A stretch of DNA of 64,000 nucleotides from JAICWY01 sp964531205 (GTDB taxonomy: Bacteria > Vulcanimicrobiota > Vulcanimicrobiia > Vulcanimicrobiales > Vulcanimicrobiaceae): NCBI GenBank assembly GCA_964531205.1, contig CAZHGH010000004.1, positions 5,511 to 69,510 on the forward strand, in the 5' to 3' direction. A model generated the notes under the pieces. It was not told where the DNA came from, ran no database searches, and saw only the letters and a program-made list of their open reading frames with translations. The translations under genes and the position numbers were made by a program. Numbering within the stretch: position 1 is the first letter of the stretch; every line of letters begins with the position of its first letter. This document shows, one piece after another, positions 47,930-56,189 of the stretch.

Positions 47930-48735
47930 GATGCTTGCCAAAACCCGGGACCGATGGGCGATGGAAAATCGCCTTGTGCGCGGACGTAACCGTCACCCGA
48001 GATCTCAATCGGCAATTGCGGAAGCGGATGGTCTGCGGGACCATCCAAAACTTTCGCGCGATCGGCGACGTCGAACACCGATTGATGGCAGGGACAAATC
48101 AACCGATGATCTGCGGCACGGTACAACGCGACGGGGCAACCTGCGTGCGTGCACGCTTTCGAATACACGACCAAACCGTTGGTCGTGTTCGTGCCGACGC
48201 CATCGGGCAAACGTATAAGTACTGCCATGGATCGGTAATCGCCGATGCTGCCTTCGGGAAATACCGTCTCGATAGCATCTACATTGATGTCATCCGCCTT
48301 CACTAGCGTTCCGTCGACGCGCTGCATGCGATCGCCGCGCTTCCACCGGGTGTGAAACAGCGTTTTGTCAGGCTCGGGTCCAAGCGCGCCTACCGGAAAC
48401 AGCGCGGCGATTCCGAAAACGCCCAGCGCCGTATACAGCATGCGCATCAGCCACGTTTTTCTGGTGACCTGCGCCACGCCGCGCGCCACCACTTGGACTT
48501 GCTGCGCGCGTTCTTCGATCAGTTGCGGAACGGTGTCGCGCAGATCGACGACTTGCTCGTCCGGCAGAATCCAGCGCGCCCAGCCTAGCGCAGCAATCGC
48601 GAATCCGCCGAATGCGCATGCGAGGAAAAAGCCTTCCCACTGCGTTGAGAGCTGACGCCAAAAGGCGTACATGAACCCGAAGCTGCCCAGAATCGAAAGC
48701 AGCAGGCCCGCCGCAATTGCGCGCTCGCGAACGTT
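47926..48735 (-). CDS. qcrA: Rieske iron-sulfur subunit, QcrA (N-terminus lost in the gap)
   Basis: 269 residues remain. The visible N-terminal part has two or more membrane helices (GLLLSILGSFGFMYAFW; GFFLACAFGGFAIAALGWA) and, after a linker, a further one (MRMLYTALGVFGIAALFPV). The multi-helix plan resembles actinobacterial QcrA rather than the single-helix mitochondrial form. The Rieske cluster is bound by CTHAGC and CPCHQS near the C-terminus. The start codon lies in the unsequenced gap. It is translated just ahead of qcrB (ATGA overlap). Confidence 0.92.
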   Translation of the reverse strand, partial: NVRERAIAAGLLLSILGSFGFMYAFWRQLSTQWEGFFLACAFGGFAIAALGWARWILPDEQVVDLRDTVPQLIEERAQQVQVVARGVAQVTRKTWLMRMLYTALGVFGIAALFPVGALGPEPDKTLFHTRWKRGDRMQRVDGTLVKADDINVDAIETVFPEGSIGDYRSMAVLIRLPDGVGTNTTNGLVVYSKACTHAGCPVALYRAADHRLICPCHQSVFDVADRAKVLDGPADHPLPQLPIEISGDGYVRAQGDFPSPIGPGFWQAS

Positions 48736-48835
48736 NNNNNNNNNNNNNNNNNNNNNNNNNNNNNNNNNNNNNNNNNNNNNNNNNNNNNNNNNNNNNNNNN
48801 NNNNNNNNNNNNNNNNNNNNNNNNNNNNNNNNNNN
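48736..48835. other. Assembly gap of 100 N, real missing sequence
   Basis: Unlike the other five gaps, the flanks do not overlap. The missing DNA must hold the end of ctaE, the ctaE-qcrA junction and the start of qcrA. Its true length is unknown. Confidence 0.9.
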
Positions 48836-49374
48836 CCGAACCACATGACGGTGACGAAGTGCCAATAATAACTGATCGCTTCGGCGCCGTTTTGCCTGTC
48901 CGCACGAAATGTGGCCGAACGCAAACCGAAATACAGCGCGAGCAGCATGAGCACGCCAACGACGACGTGCAGTAGATGAAACCCCGTGATCGTCAGATAG
49001 ATCGATGCGTACGCTCCCGAGTGAAACGTGAAGTTCTGCTCGGAGTACCCGTGCATCGCGTCGCCGATGTAAGCAAGGCCGCCGATAATTGCTGCATAAA
49101 GCCAGCCGTATGCAGCATTGAATTTCCGGCGCTCTAAGGCGCGCAGCATCGGAAACATCGTCAGACTACTGAACACCAAGAACGCAGTCCCGAACGACGG
49201 TCCGACCAGTTCGAGATGCGCGTACGGCGGCGGCCACACCTCGGCGCGCGCCTTCAGATTATAGTATGTCGCGAACAGCGCCGAAAAGAACATCGTTTCC
49301 GACGCAATAAAAATGACCATGCCGAGCACGACGGGATGCGATCGAACCGCCAGCGGCTGCTCGTGGCGCGACAT
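48836..49374 (-). CDS. ctaE: Cytochrome c oxidase subunit III (C-terminus lost in the gap)
   Basis: The first 179 residues of an expected roughly 200. Five helices are visible, with the family blocks GMVIFIASETMFFSALFATYY (about 18-38), FHSGAYASIYLTITGFHLLHVVVGVLMLLAL (about 118-148) and YYWHFVTVMWF at the end, where the next residues would finish helix 5. It is the heme-free stabilising subunit of the aa3 oxidase. It follows the Crp-like regulator gene by nine bases. The apparent fusion to the Rieske protein is only an effect of reading through N. Confidence 0.93.
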
Positions 49375-49383
49375 GGCGCAGTT

Positions 49384-50103
49384 TTACCCGAGCGCTTGCT
49401 TTTCTATCCCAGCTAATTCCACCAAACGATCGCGATCGAGGTATGCGATATGACCGTGCTCCCGTCGAATAGCGCCGAGTTCTTCGAGATCCGCCAGCGT
49501 ACGCGCAACAACTTCTTTCACGCTTCCAGCCATCGCGGCAATCTGCACTTGCGTGATGCGCCGCAGCTCGGGATGCGTTTCGCGCAACCCTTCGCCGCCC
49601 ATGGCATACGGCAACAGTAACGAGGCGATGCGGCTGAGCATCGGCAGCGTCAGGTTGCCCATAAGCGTCTGGAATGTGCGACGCGCGTGCTGCGTCGCTT
49701 GGCGAATGAGCCGGTCGGTAAACCGGAACTCGCGCTCCATCCACGACCGCACCACAGCGTGTGGTATCAAAGCATATTGCGCGATACTTAGCGCGGCGAT
49801 CTCGCCTACGATGCCGCTACCGTCGAGTAGCGAGAATTCCGCAAACGTTTCACCCGGATGGATGACATAGAGCCCGCAGCGCCGGTCGCCCTCCTCGCGT
49901 CCGGGTGGTGGAACCGTTACGTAGAGGAGTCCGCTCAACAGAATACCGAGGTGCGGAAACGTCTCGTTTTGCGCAACGACGACTTGCTTACGGCGCGCTT
50001 CGGCGATGTGCGCGTGCCGCTCGAAGTCGGCAGTGAGTTCCTCGGAAAGATCCTCGAACAACGCCAGGCCGCCGAATGTGCCCGGAATCGCGCTCATCAG
50101 CAT
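49384..50103 (-). CDS. Crp/Fnr-family regulator
   Basis: 239 residues from ATG 50103, supported by GGGAGG ten bases upstream. A longer frame to 50226 would overlap the divergent ctaC gene. The N-terminal cyclic-nucleotide-like barrel (about 20-125, with PGETFAEFSLLDGS) is followed by a dimer helix and a Crp-type winged helix (RITQVQIAAMAGSVKEVVARTLADLEELGAI). No N-terminal Fnr cysteine cluster is visible. It heads the minus-strand respiratory unit and shares a 54-bp divergent control region with ctaC, so it likely regulates the oxidase in response to an unknown effector. Confidence 0.9.
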   Translation of the reverse strand: MLMSAIPGTFGGLALFEDLSEELTADFERHAHIAEARRKQVVVAQNETFPHLGILLSGLLYVTVPPPGREEGDRRCGLYVIHPGETFAEFSLLDGSGIVGEIAALSIAQYALIPHAVVRSWMEREFRFTDRLIRQATQHARRTFQTLMGNLTLPMLSRIASLLLPYAMGGEGLRETHPELRRITQVQIAAMAGSVKEVVARTLADLEELGAIRREHGHIAYLDRDRLVELAGIEKQALG

Positions 50104-50157
50104 TCGCGTATAACACCTCCCGTATTCATAATAACCATTTGGCAAACTAGGATGCGT

Positions 50158-50871
50158 ATGGTTGCTCACGCAGTTTCCCATTCCGCCGCGGCTGGGTATG
50201 ACACCGAAAGAATGCCGCTGTTGCATCCCGCGTCAGTGGAAGGCATGGACCTTCGCGGCGACTGGTATGTCTTTGTGGGCGCCGGCTTATTCGTGGCGGC
50301 GTTTGTTTGCACTCTTATTCTTTTCGCGCTTATTGCCTGGCGTAAACGCCGCGGTAACGAGAATCGCGTGCCGCCGCAGTTTCACACCAATGCTCCGATC
50401 GAGATTACCGGTGTGGTAATTCCAATCATCATGGTGACCGGGCTCTTCTATATTACTTATATCCGTGAGGGCGTCGTAGATTTCTTGCGTCCGAATCCAT
50501 ACGCAGTCGTTGATGTGATGGCGTACAGTTGGTCCTGGCAATTTCGCTATCCAGGCCACCGGATCGTGATACAGGGCACACCGCAGAGTCCCCCGGTCAT
50601 GCTGATTCCGGCCGGAAAGATGACGCAGATAAACTTATACTCCTCCGATGTCGTGCACTCAATGTGGATTCCGGAGTTCCTGTTCAAGCGCGATGCGACG
50701 CCGGGCTATACCATGCATTTCGACGTGACGCCGACGCGCACGGGCGACTTTCGCGGCGAGTGCGCGGAGTATTGCGGCCTCGATCACACGCTCATGGTAT
50801 TTACCGTGCGTGTAGTGCCGGTTGCCGCCTATGACCGCTGGCTGACGAGTGGAGGAACGGCGGCCCTATGA
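50158..50871 (+). CDS. ctaC: Cytochrome c oxidase subunit II
   Basis: 237 residues from ATG 50158 (AGGA five bases upstream; ATG 50152 overlaps that site). Two N-terminal helices (about 36-58 and 79-101) precede the periplasmic cupredoxin domain. The CuA ligands are complete: His in SDVVHSMW and Cys, Cys, His, Met in CAEYCGLDHTLM. There is no fused cytochrome c domain, which fits electron delivery from the diheme QcrC. It overlaps ctaD by 4 bases. Confidence 0.95.
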   Translation: MVAHAVSHSAAAGYDTERMPLLHPASVEGMDLRGDWYVFVGAGLFVAAFVCTLILFALIAWRKRRGNENRVPPQFHTNAPIEITGVVIPIIMVTGLFYITYIREGVVDFLRPNPYAVVDVMAYSWSWQFRYPGHRIVIQGTPQSPPVMLIPAGKMTQINLYSSDVVHSMWIPEFLFKRDATPGYTMHFDVTPTRTGDFRGECAEYCGLDHTLMVFTVRVVPVAAYDRWLTSGGTAAL

Positions 50872-52451
50872 CACAGTGGCTTACGACCACGAACCATAAA
50901 CAAATCGGCATCCTCTACATCGCCGCGACGTTCTTCTTCTTTATATTAGCCGGCGTGCTGGCGCTCTTCATTCGCATCCAGCTCGCGCAGCCCGATCAAC
51001 ATTTTTTGACGCCGCAAGCGTACAATCAAGTATTCACGCTGCACGGCACGGCGATGATCTTTCTCGTGATCGCACCGTTCGGCTTTGGTCTAGCCAACTT
51101 TCTTGTTCCGCTGCAGATCGGCGCGCATGACATGGCGTTCCCGCGCCTCAACGCGCTCGGGGTGTGGCTCTTTATTTTAAGTGGAATCGTCGTGTTCTTG
51201 GGCGTCTTCGCCGAAGGCGGCGGAGCGATGGCCGGATGGACGGCGTATGCGCCGCTTTCCGCGATGATCGTCGGCACGGGTGCGGGTCAAGACCTTTGGC
51301 TGATCGGCATTCTGATGAACAGCATCGCGACGATCATGGTCGCGATCAACTTCGTCGTTACAATTCTCTTATACAGGGCGCCCGGAATGACGATGTGGCG
51401 GATGCCGATCTTCACGTGGGAGATCCTGGCGACGGCGCTGCTCATACTCATGGCGTTCCCATCGCTCGCATGTGTGGTTTGCGAACTATTGCTGGAACGC
51501 CATTATGGCGCGCAGTTTTTCAATCCCGCGAGCGGCGGCGATCCAATCCTGTATCAGCATTTGTTTTGGTTCTTCGGACATCCGGAAGTCTACGTCATGG
51601 TGCTTCCATACTTCGGCGTCATCGCAGAAGTGCTCGCCGTGTTTTCCGGAAAGCCGGTATACGGATACGTCGGCTTAGTACTCTCCGCGTTTGCTATCGC
51701 TGGTCTTTCAATGGGCGTGTGGGCGCATCACATGTTCACAACGGGCGTCGTTGCAAACGGCTTCTTCTCGGGCATGTCATTTCTGATCGCGGTTCCGACG
51801 GGCGTGAAGTTTTGGAACTGGATCGGCACGATGTGGCGGGGGAAACTCGAGATGTCCACGCCGATGCTTTTCGCAGTCGGATTTCTGTTTAACTTTCTCA
51901 TCGGCGGCATTACCGGCGTTATGGTAGCGTCGCCGCCGATCGATTATCATGCCGAAGACAGCTATTTCATCGTCGCGCATTTCCACTACACGCTCGGCGG
52001 CGGATCGATGTTTGCGGTCTTTGCCGCGATCTATTTCTGGTTTCCGAAGATGTTCGGGGTCAAACTCAACGAGGCGCTCGGCAAGATCAATTTCTGGACC
52101 ATGCTGATCGGGTTCAACCTCACGTTCTTGCCGCAGTTCTTCATGGGTATCGAAGGCATGCCGCGACGCGTGTTTACGTATCCCGCAATCGCCGATCTGC
52201 CGTGGCTCAATCAGCTCTCCACGATTGGCGCAGCGATCATCGGCGTCTCAGTAGTGCTGTTCGTCATGAACGTCTTCGTCTCGAAATTCGCGCAGGTACC
52301 GGTTTCGGACGATCCCTGGGACGGCGGACAAACGTTGGAGTGGGCGACCAGCTCGCCGCCGCCCGAGTTTAATTTCCACGCGCTGCCGCCGATTCGATCC
52401 GAGCGTCCGGCCTGGGATCTGCGTCATCCGGAGCTTGCGGAAGAACGATGA
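50868..52451 (+). CDS. ctaD: Cytochrome c oxidase subunit I, aa3 type
   Basis: 527 residues, 12 core helices. Heme/copper ligands are visible: His in LHGTAMIF (heme a), His in FWFFGHPEVYVM followed by the cross-linking Tyr (CuB), HH in WAHHMFTTG (CuB), and HFHYTLGGG (heme a3 and heme a). The Glu of GHPEV marks an A1-type oxidase with a D-channel glutamate. It reduces oxygen to water and pumps protons. It overlaps ctaC and the next gene by 4 bases each. Confidence 0.97.
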   Translation: MTQWLTTTNHKQIGILYIAATFFFFILAGVLALFIRIQLAQPDQHFLTPQAYNQVFTLHGTAMIFLVIAPFGFGLANFLVPLQIGAHDMAFPRLNALGVWLFILSGIVVFLGVFAEGGGAMAGWTAYAPLSAMIVGTGAGQDLWLIGILMNSIATIMVAINFVVTILLYRAPGMTMWRMPIFTWEILATALLILMAFPSLACVVCELLLERHYGAQFFNPASGGDPILYQHLFWFFGHPEVYVMVLPYFGVIAEVLAVFSGKPVYGYVGLVLSAFAIAGLSMGVWAHHMFTTGVVANGFFSGMSFLIAVPTGVKFWNWIGTMWRGKLEMSTPMLFAVGFLFNFLIGGITGVMVASPPIDYHAEDSYFIVAHFHYTLGGGSMFAVFAAIYFWFPKMFGVKLNEALGKINFWTMLIGFNLTFLPQFFMGIEGMPRRVFTYPAIADLPWLNQLSTIGAAIIGVSVVLFVMNVFVSKFAQVPVSDDPWDGGQTLEWATSSPPPEFNFHALPPIRSERPAWDLRHPELAEER

Positions 52452-52876
52452 AAACGTTCGTCGGTTTATTTGCAAGCACGGCACTGTTCGCGGTTTCGAT
52501 TTGCGTCATCTATTGGTATTCGTCCCACGATCGCGGCGGCGCGCTGTTGCTCGGCTTCATGTGCGTCGGGCTGGCGTTCGCCGCAAGCTACGCGTTTTGG
52601 GCCGAAAAAAACGCGGCGCTGGAAGGCGACGATCCGAAGCTCCAGCACAAAGAAGCGGCAGGCGAAGACGTTACGATTGTGACCAAAGAGAGTCCGTGGC
52701 CCATAATTTTGGCGTTCAGCATTCTCTGGATGTTGATCGGGTTGCTGTGGTCCGACTTCATGCTCTTCACCGGACTGGCGGCGATTTTGCTTTCATTGTG
52801 GCGTCTGGGCGCGGAGAGTGCCCGCGTAGGTGAAGATTGCATCGTAACGGAGGAAGGCCCGGAGACCTTCACGTAG
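52448..52876 (+). CDS. ctaF: Cytochrome c oxidase subunit IV-like membrane protein (CtaF type)
   Basis: 142 residues with four hydrophobic helices (about 4-22, 31-50, 84-100, 104-120) and a short polar loop, the size and plan of actinobacterial subunit IV. The identification rests mainly on position directly after ctaD with a 4-base overlap, since the sequence is weakly conserved. Probably a small structural subunit of the aa3 oxidase. The tsaD gene starts nine bases later, so the housekeeping gene may be read from the ctaC promoter. Confidence 0.75.
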   Translation: MKTFVGLFASTALFAVSICVIYWYSSHDRGGALLLGFMCVGLAFAASYAFWAEKNAALEGDDPKLQHKEAAGEDVTIVTKESPWPIILAFSILWMLIGLLWSDFMLFTGLAAILLSLWRLGAESARVGEDCIVTEEGPETFT

Positions 52877-52885
52877 CGCGATTCC

Positions 52886-53908
52886 ATGCTGCTTTTAGGA
52901 ATCGAGACGTCGTGCGACGACACTGCCACGGCGGTGGTTGAGGACGGCCGGCTTGTCCGGTCGAGCGTTTCAACCAATCAAGACGCGTTCCACGCAAAGT
53001 ACGGCGGCATCGTGCCGGAGATTGCGAGCCGGCAACACGTTGCGTTGCTTTCTGCTGCGGTTGAAGACGCGGTGGAACGCGCTGGAACATCGCTCGAAGC
53101 TATCGACGGCATCGCGGTTACGCGCGGCCCCGGTTTGATCGGCAGTCTCGTTGTGGGCGTCGCAGCAGCAAAAGCGCTCGCATTTGCGCTCGAAAAACCG
53201 CTTTACGGCATCAACCATCTGCACGGACACATCTTCGCAGCATTTTTAGATAGAGACGACGTGCCGCAGTACCCGTTCCTCGCGCTGCTTGTTTCCGGCG
53301 GACATTCGCAGCTTGTGGAGGTCGACAGTCCGACGGAGATGCGAATCATCGGACGCACGAAAGACGACGCGGCCGGAGAAGCATACGATAAGACTGCGCG
53401 TTTGTTAGGGCTGGGCTTTCCCGGCGGTCCGCAAATCGACAAACTCTCGCGCGAAGGCAATGCCGAGGCGATTGCGTTTCCGCGTCACCGCCGCGAAGCG
53501 GGCTCCCTCGATATGTCTTTCTCGGGTTTGAAGACTGCGGTTCGCTACTTCGTCGAATCCGAAGCCGGCAGTGTTGCAACCAAAGCCGACGTTGCCGCGT
53601 CATTCCAAGCAGCAGTGATAGACGTATTGATGAACCGCGTCGATGCGGCGTTCGAAGAAGTGCCGTATACGTCGATTGTACTTTCCGGCGGCGTTGCCGC
53701 AAATTCGGCATTGCAGGCCGCGCTGCGCGATTGGAGCTCCCGGACAGGCGTCCCGGCGTTCATTCCGCCGCCGAAATATTGTACGGACAACGCCGCAATG
53801 ATTGCTGCTGCCGCATTCTATCAACGCGAAGCGACGCTCGTCGATCCGCTCGAGCTCAGCGCCGATCCGAATTTGCCTTTTACTTTGTCATCGTCTTTGT
53901 CATCGTGA
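52886..53908 (+). CDS. tsaD: tRNA N6-threonylcarbamoyladenosine synthase catalytic subunit TsaD
   Basis: 340 residues, ASKHA fold. Start MLLLGIETSCDDTATAVV is canonical. The metal-binding His pair is in INHLHGHIFAAF (about 110-114). Phosphate loops are LALLVSGGHSQLVEV and SGGVAANSALQAAL. It transfers the threonylcarbamoyl group to A37 of ANN-reading tRNAs. The final residues TLSSSLSS and the stop codon are read from copy D of the two-hairpin repeat, so the native C-terminus has been replaced by a few repeat-encoded residues. Confidence 0.96.
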   Translation: MLLLGIETSCDDTATAVVEDGRLVRSSVSTNQDAFHAKYGGIVPEIASRQHVALLSAAVEDAVERAGTSLEAIDGIAVTRGPGLIGSLVVGVAAAKALAFALEKPLYGINHLHGHIFAAFLDRDDVPQYPFLALLVSGGHSQLVEVDSPTEMRIIGRTKDDAAGEAYDKTARLLGLGFPGGPQIDKLSREGNAEAIAFPRHRREAGSLDMSFSGLKTAVRYFVESEAGSVATKADVAASFQAAVIDVLMNRVDAAFEEVPYTSIVLSGGVAANSALQAALRDWSSRTGVPAFIPPPKYCTDNAAMIAAAAFYQREATLVDPLELSADPNLPFTLSSSLSS

Positions 53909-53985
53909 GCCTGTCGAACGACCCCGAGCAAAGCGTTCGGCGTTTAGCCGAACGCGCGGTCGAGGGGCGTGCCCGAAGGGCACGC
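53898..53985 (+). repeat. Two-hairpin interspersed repeat, copy D (inside coding DNA)
   Basis: Head TGTCATCGTGAG through GAGCAAAGC; hairpin 1 GCGTTCGGC-5-GCCGAACGC (53933-53955); hairpin 2 GCGTGCCC-3-GGGCACGC (53967-53985). The head holds both the tsaD stop and the GTG start of the following lipoprotein gene. The rest is translated as the lipoprotein's N-terminus. Confidence 0.88.
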
Positions 53986-55584
53986 TCTATCGCATTTGCC
54001 CTAGCACTACTGCTAACAGCATGCTCCCAAAATCAGTCCGCCCAACGCGCAACGCCCAACACCTCCCTGGCCATAGCCCAACAGCGCGAACCGATGTCCC
54101 TCAACCCCGCACTTGAAAACGGGCAGTCCGCAACCGAGTGGGGCTTTCTCCTCTTCTCCTACCTCGTTAAATACAACGACAAGGGCGCGCTTGTAGGTGA
54201 TGTCGCGACACAAGTTCCAACGCTGCAAAACGGCGGCATCAGCGCCGACGGCAAAACCGTCACGTACCATCTGCGCAAAGGCGTGCGCTTCGCCGACGGA
54301 ACGCCGCTGACGGCGCACGATTGCGTGTGGTCGATCGACGCAGTCAACAATCGCGCAAACAACGTCCAGTCGCGCTACGGTTACGACCGTGTCGCCAAAG
54401 CGGAAGCGCCCAACGATACGACACTCGTTCTGCATTTGAAAGAGCCGTTTGCGCCGTTGCTCACGCTCGTTCTCGCGCCGCAAGGCTTTCCGATTCTTCC
54501 GCAACACGTGCTCGAGAAGTATCCGGATTTCAACCACATCGCCTTCGATTCAAAACCGCTCGGCTCCGGACCGTACGTGGTGGACCGCTGGCTGCGTGGC
54601 GACCGTGTCGTCATGCATGCGAATCCGTACTACTGGGACGGCAAACCGAAAATCGACCGGCTGACGATCCGGTTCATTCCCGACGCGCAAGCCGGTACGA
54701 ACCTCCTGCAAACGCACGAAGTGCAAGGCTACTTCAACGTTCAGGACTTCGCGCAGTACCCGGTTCTCAAGCGCATATCGGGTTACACCGTGTATAGCAC
54801 CCCGGTCGCCGGCGTGGGTGCCGTCATCTTCAACACGCAAAGCCCTGTGACGAACGATCCGCGCGTGCGTCATGCGGTTGCCGAAGCGATCGACATGAAC
54901 ACCCTGATCCAGAAGGCATACCGCGGTGCCCAGCGCTTTACGCAAGCCGGTCGCGGTCTGTTCTTCTGGGCATACGATTCGAAAGCATATCCCGATGTTC
55001 CGTACGATGTCGCGCACGCGCGCACGTTGCTGGACGAAGCGGGATGGGCCATGGGTAGCGACGGGCTCCGGCATAAAAACGGGCGCACTTTGGACGTACA
55101 ATTTATCATACAGGCCGCGACGCCCGGAGACGCAATCATCGCGAATGCAGTTGCGCAGTACGAACGCGCCGTAGGCGCGCGCGTCACAATCAAGCAATTC
55201 AACATTACGCAGTTTGTCGCGCCCGTTAGCGAGCATGGTCCCGTCTATGGCGGTCTTTTCGATGTGGCGCTTTATCCGTTCGTCAACGGCGACGATCCGG
55301 ACACGACCGATCAATTCGCCTGTGCGAACGTACCGCCGCACGGATACAACAAGTCGCGCATTTGCGATCCGCGCATAGATGCGCTGTTAACCGCAGGGCG
55401 CTCGACTTTCGATATTGCGAAACGCAAGGCGATTTACGCAAAGCTCGAGTCGCTACTCTACCAACAACTGCCTATCGAACTCATCTACCAGCGCAACGAG
55501 ATCGACGTGTTCACGGCGGGCCTCAAAGGGATCGCCGGCTCCCTAGACAGCGTCTTCTGGAACGTCGGCCGCTGGCAATTCTAA
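53905..55584 (+). CDS. ABC-type peptide/solute-binding lipoprotein (family 5)
   Basis: 559 residues from GTG 53905, which overlaps the tsaD stop as GTGA. No other ATG, GTG or TTG occurs in frame before the signal sequence. The first about 27 residues (NDPEQS...VEGRARRAR) are encoded by repeat copy D, then IAFALALLLTAC gives a lipobox. The mature part is an SBP_bac_5 (DppA/OppA) fold with YHLRKGVRFADGTPLTAHD (about 125-143), GPYVVDRWLRGDRVVM and ADFAQY-type blocks. It presumably binds peptides or nickel-like ligands. No permease or ATPase genes follow, so it is an orphan component. Confidence 0.9.
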   Translation: MSLSNDPEQSVRRLAERAVEGRARRARSIAFALALLLTACSQNQSAQRATPNTSLAIAQQREPMSLNPALENGQSATEWGFLLFSYLVKYNDKGALVGDVATQVPTLQNGGISADGKTVTYHLRKGVRFADGTPLTAHDCVWSIDAVNNRANNVQSRYGYDRVAKAEAPNDTTLVLHLKEPFAPLLTLVLAPQGFPILPQHVLEKYPDFNHIAFDSKPLGSGPYVVDRWLRGDRVVMHANPYYWDGKPKIDRLTIRFIPDAQAGTNLLQTHEVQGYFNVQDFAQYPVLKRISGYTVYSTPVAGVGAVIFNTQSPVTNDPRVRHAVAEAIDMNTLIQKAYRGAQRFTQAGRGLFFWAYDSKAYPDVPYDVAHARTLLDEAGWAMGSDGLRHKNGRTLDVQFIIQAATPGDAIIANAVAQYERAVGARVTIKQFNITQFVAPVSEHGPVYGGLFDVALYPFVNGDDPDTTDQFACANVPPHGYNKSRICDPRIDALLTAGRSTFDIAKRKAIYAKLESLLYQQLPIELIYQRNEIDVFTAGLKGIAGSLDSVFWNVGRWQF

Positions 55585-55619
55585 TCCGGGACCAGTCTTC
55601 CTAACCGCTTCACAATTTA

Positions 55620-55637
55620 CACCTAAATTCTTAGGTG
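55620..55637. promoter_or_regulatory. Inverted repeat between two genes
   Basis: CACCTAA and TTAGGTG form a perfect 7-bp palindrome around a 4-base loop, 20 bases upstream of the next start codon. It has no T-run, so an operator is as likely as a terminator. Confidence 0.4.
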
Positions 55638-55657
55638 GGGCGATTTGGGAGGTTGCT

Positions 55658-56188
55658 ATGCTGGTAGCCGTTGCCGCTGCCGTCACTCTATTCGCTATTC
55701 CTCCGCAACGAAGAGCTGATTACGTCCTTACGCCGCAGCAGGAAGCAATGGTGCGCGCGTCCTTCACGTCAGAGCGGTTCCCCACGGTTTCGGAAGCTGC
55801 ATACGCGGCATCGCTACGCTATGCGCAAGCGCTGCTCACGGTGGAGATAGGCGCCAAAATCTACGTCGACTTCGTACAGGGCCAACCGGTGTACAGCTAT
55901 GGTCCGCCATTGCTCGGCCAATACGATTATGATAGCGGCGAGGAAGAGATCGTTTACGATCCCTTCGATCCTGATGGACACTTTCGCGTGGTTGGGTTTT
56001 GGCACGAACATCCGACGGTCGACGATTGGTTCACGCTCTACGGGCATTACGCACAGATCGATGCGACGCATCAAACGATTTGGACGACGATTGGCCACGA
56101 TCTGTTCGTTCAATTTTGGGACGGATCGGAAGCCATGCCGCAATGGTCGGCCTCCGTCCCGGCGATTCAGCCTATTGCGCGCGTTTAG
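55658..56188 (+). CDS. Secreted DUF4329-like protein
   Basis: 176 residues with a signal peptide (MLVAVAAAVTLFAIP). The core carries SEAAYAASLRYAQALL, then VVGFWHEHPTVDDWFTLYGHY and IDATHQTIWTTIGHDLFV, the His-rich pattern of DUF4329/JAB-like domains found at the ends of bacterial secreted proteins and toxins. Whether it is a metal-dependent peptidase is unknown. GGGAGG gives a strong ribosome site 4-5 bases before ATG. It converges on the small lipoprotein gene, with one base between stops. Confidence 0.75.
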   Translation: MLVAVAAAVTLFAIPPQRRADYVLTPQQEAMVRASFTSERFPTVSEAAYAASLRYAQALLTVEIGAKIYVDFVQGQPVYSYGPPLLGQYDYDSGEEEIVYDPFDPDGHFRVVGFWHEHPTVDDWFTLYGHYAQIDATHQTIWTTIGHDLFVQFWDGSEAMPQWSASVPAIQPIARV

Positions 56189-56189
56189 C

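Noticed and set aside
47926..49374. A single 482-residue COX3-Rieske fusion protein
   Set aside because: The frame is continuous only because 100 N are read as unknown residues. The left part is subunit III short of its last residues and the right part is a Rieske protein lacking its start, two normally separate genes.
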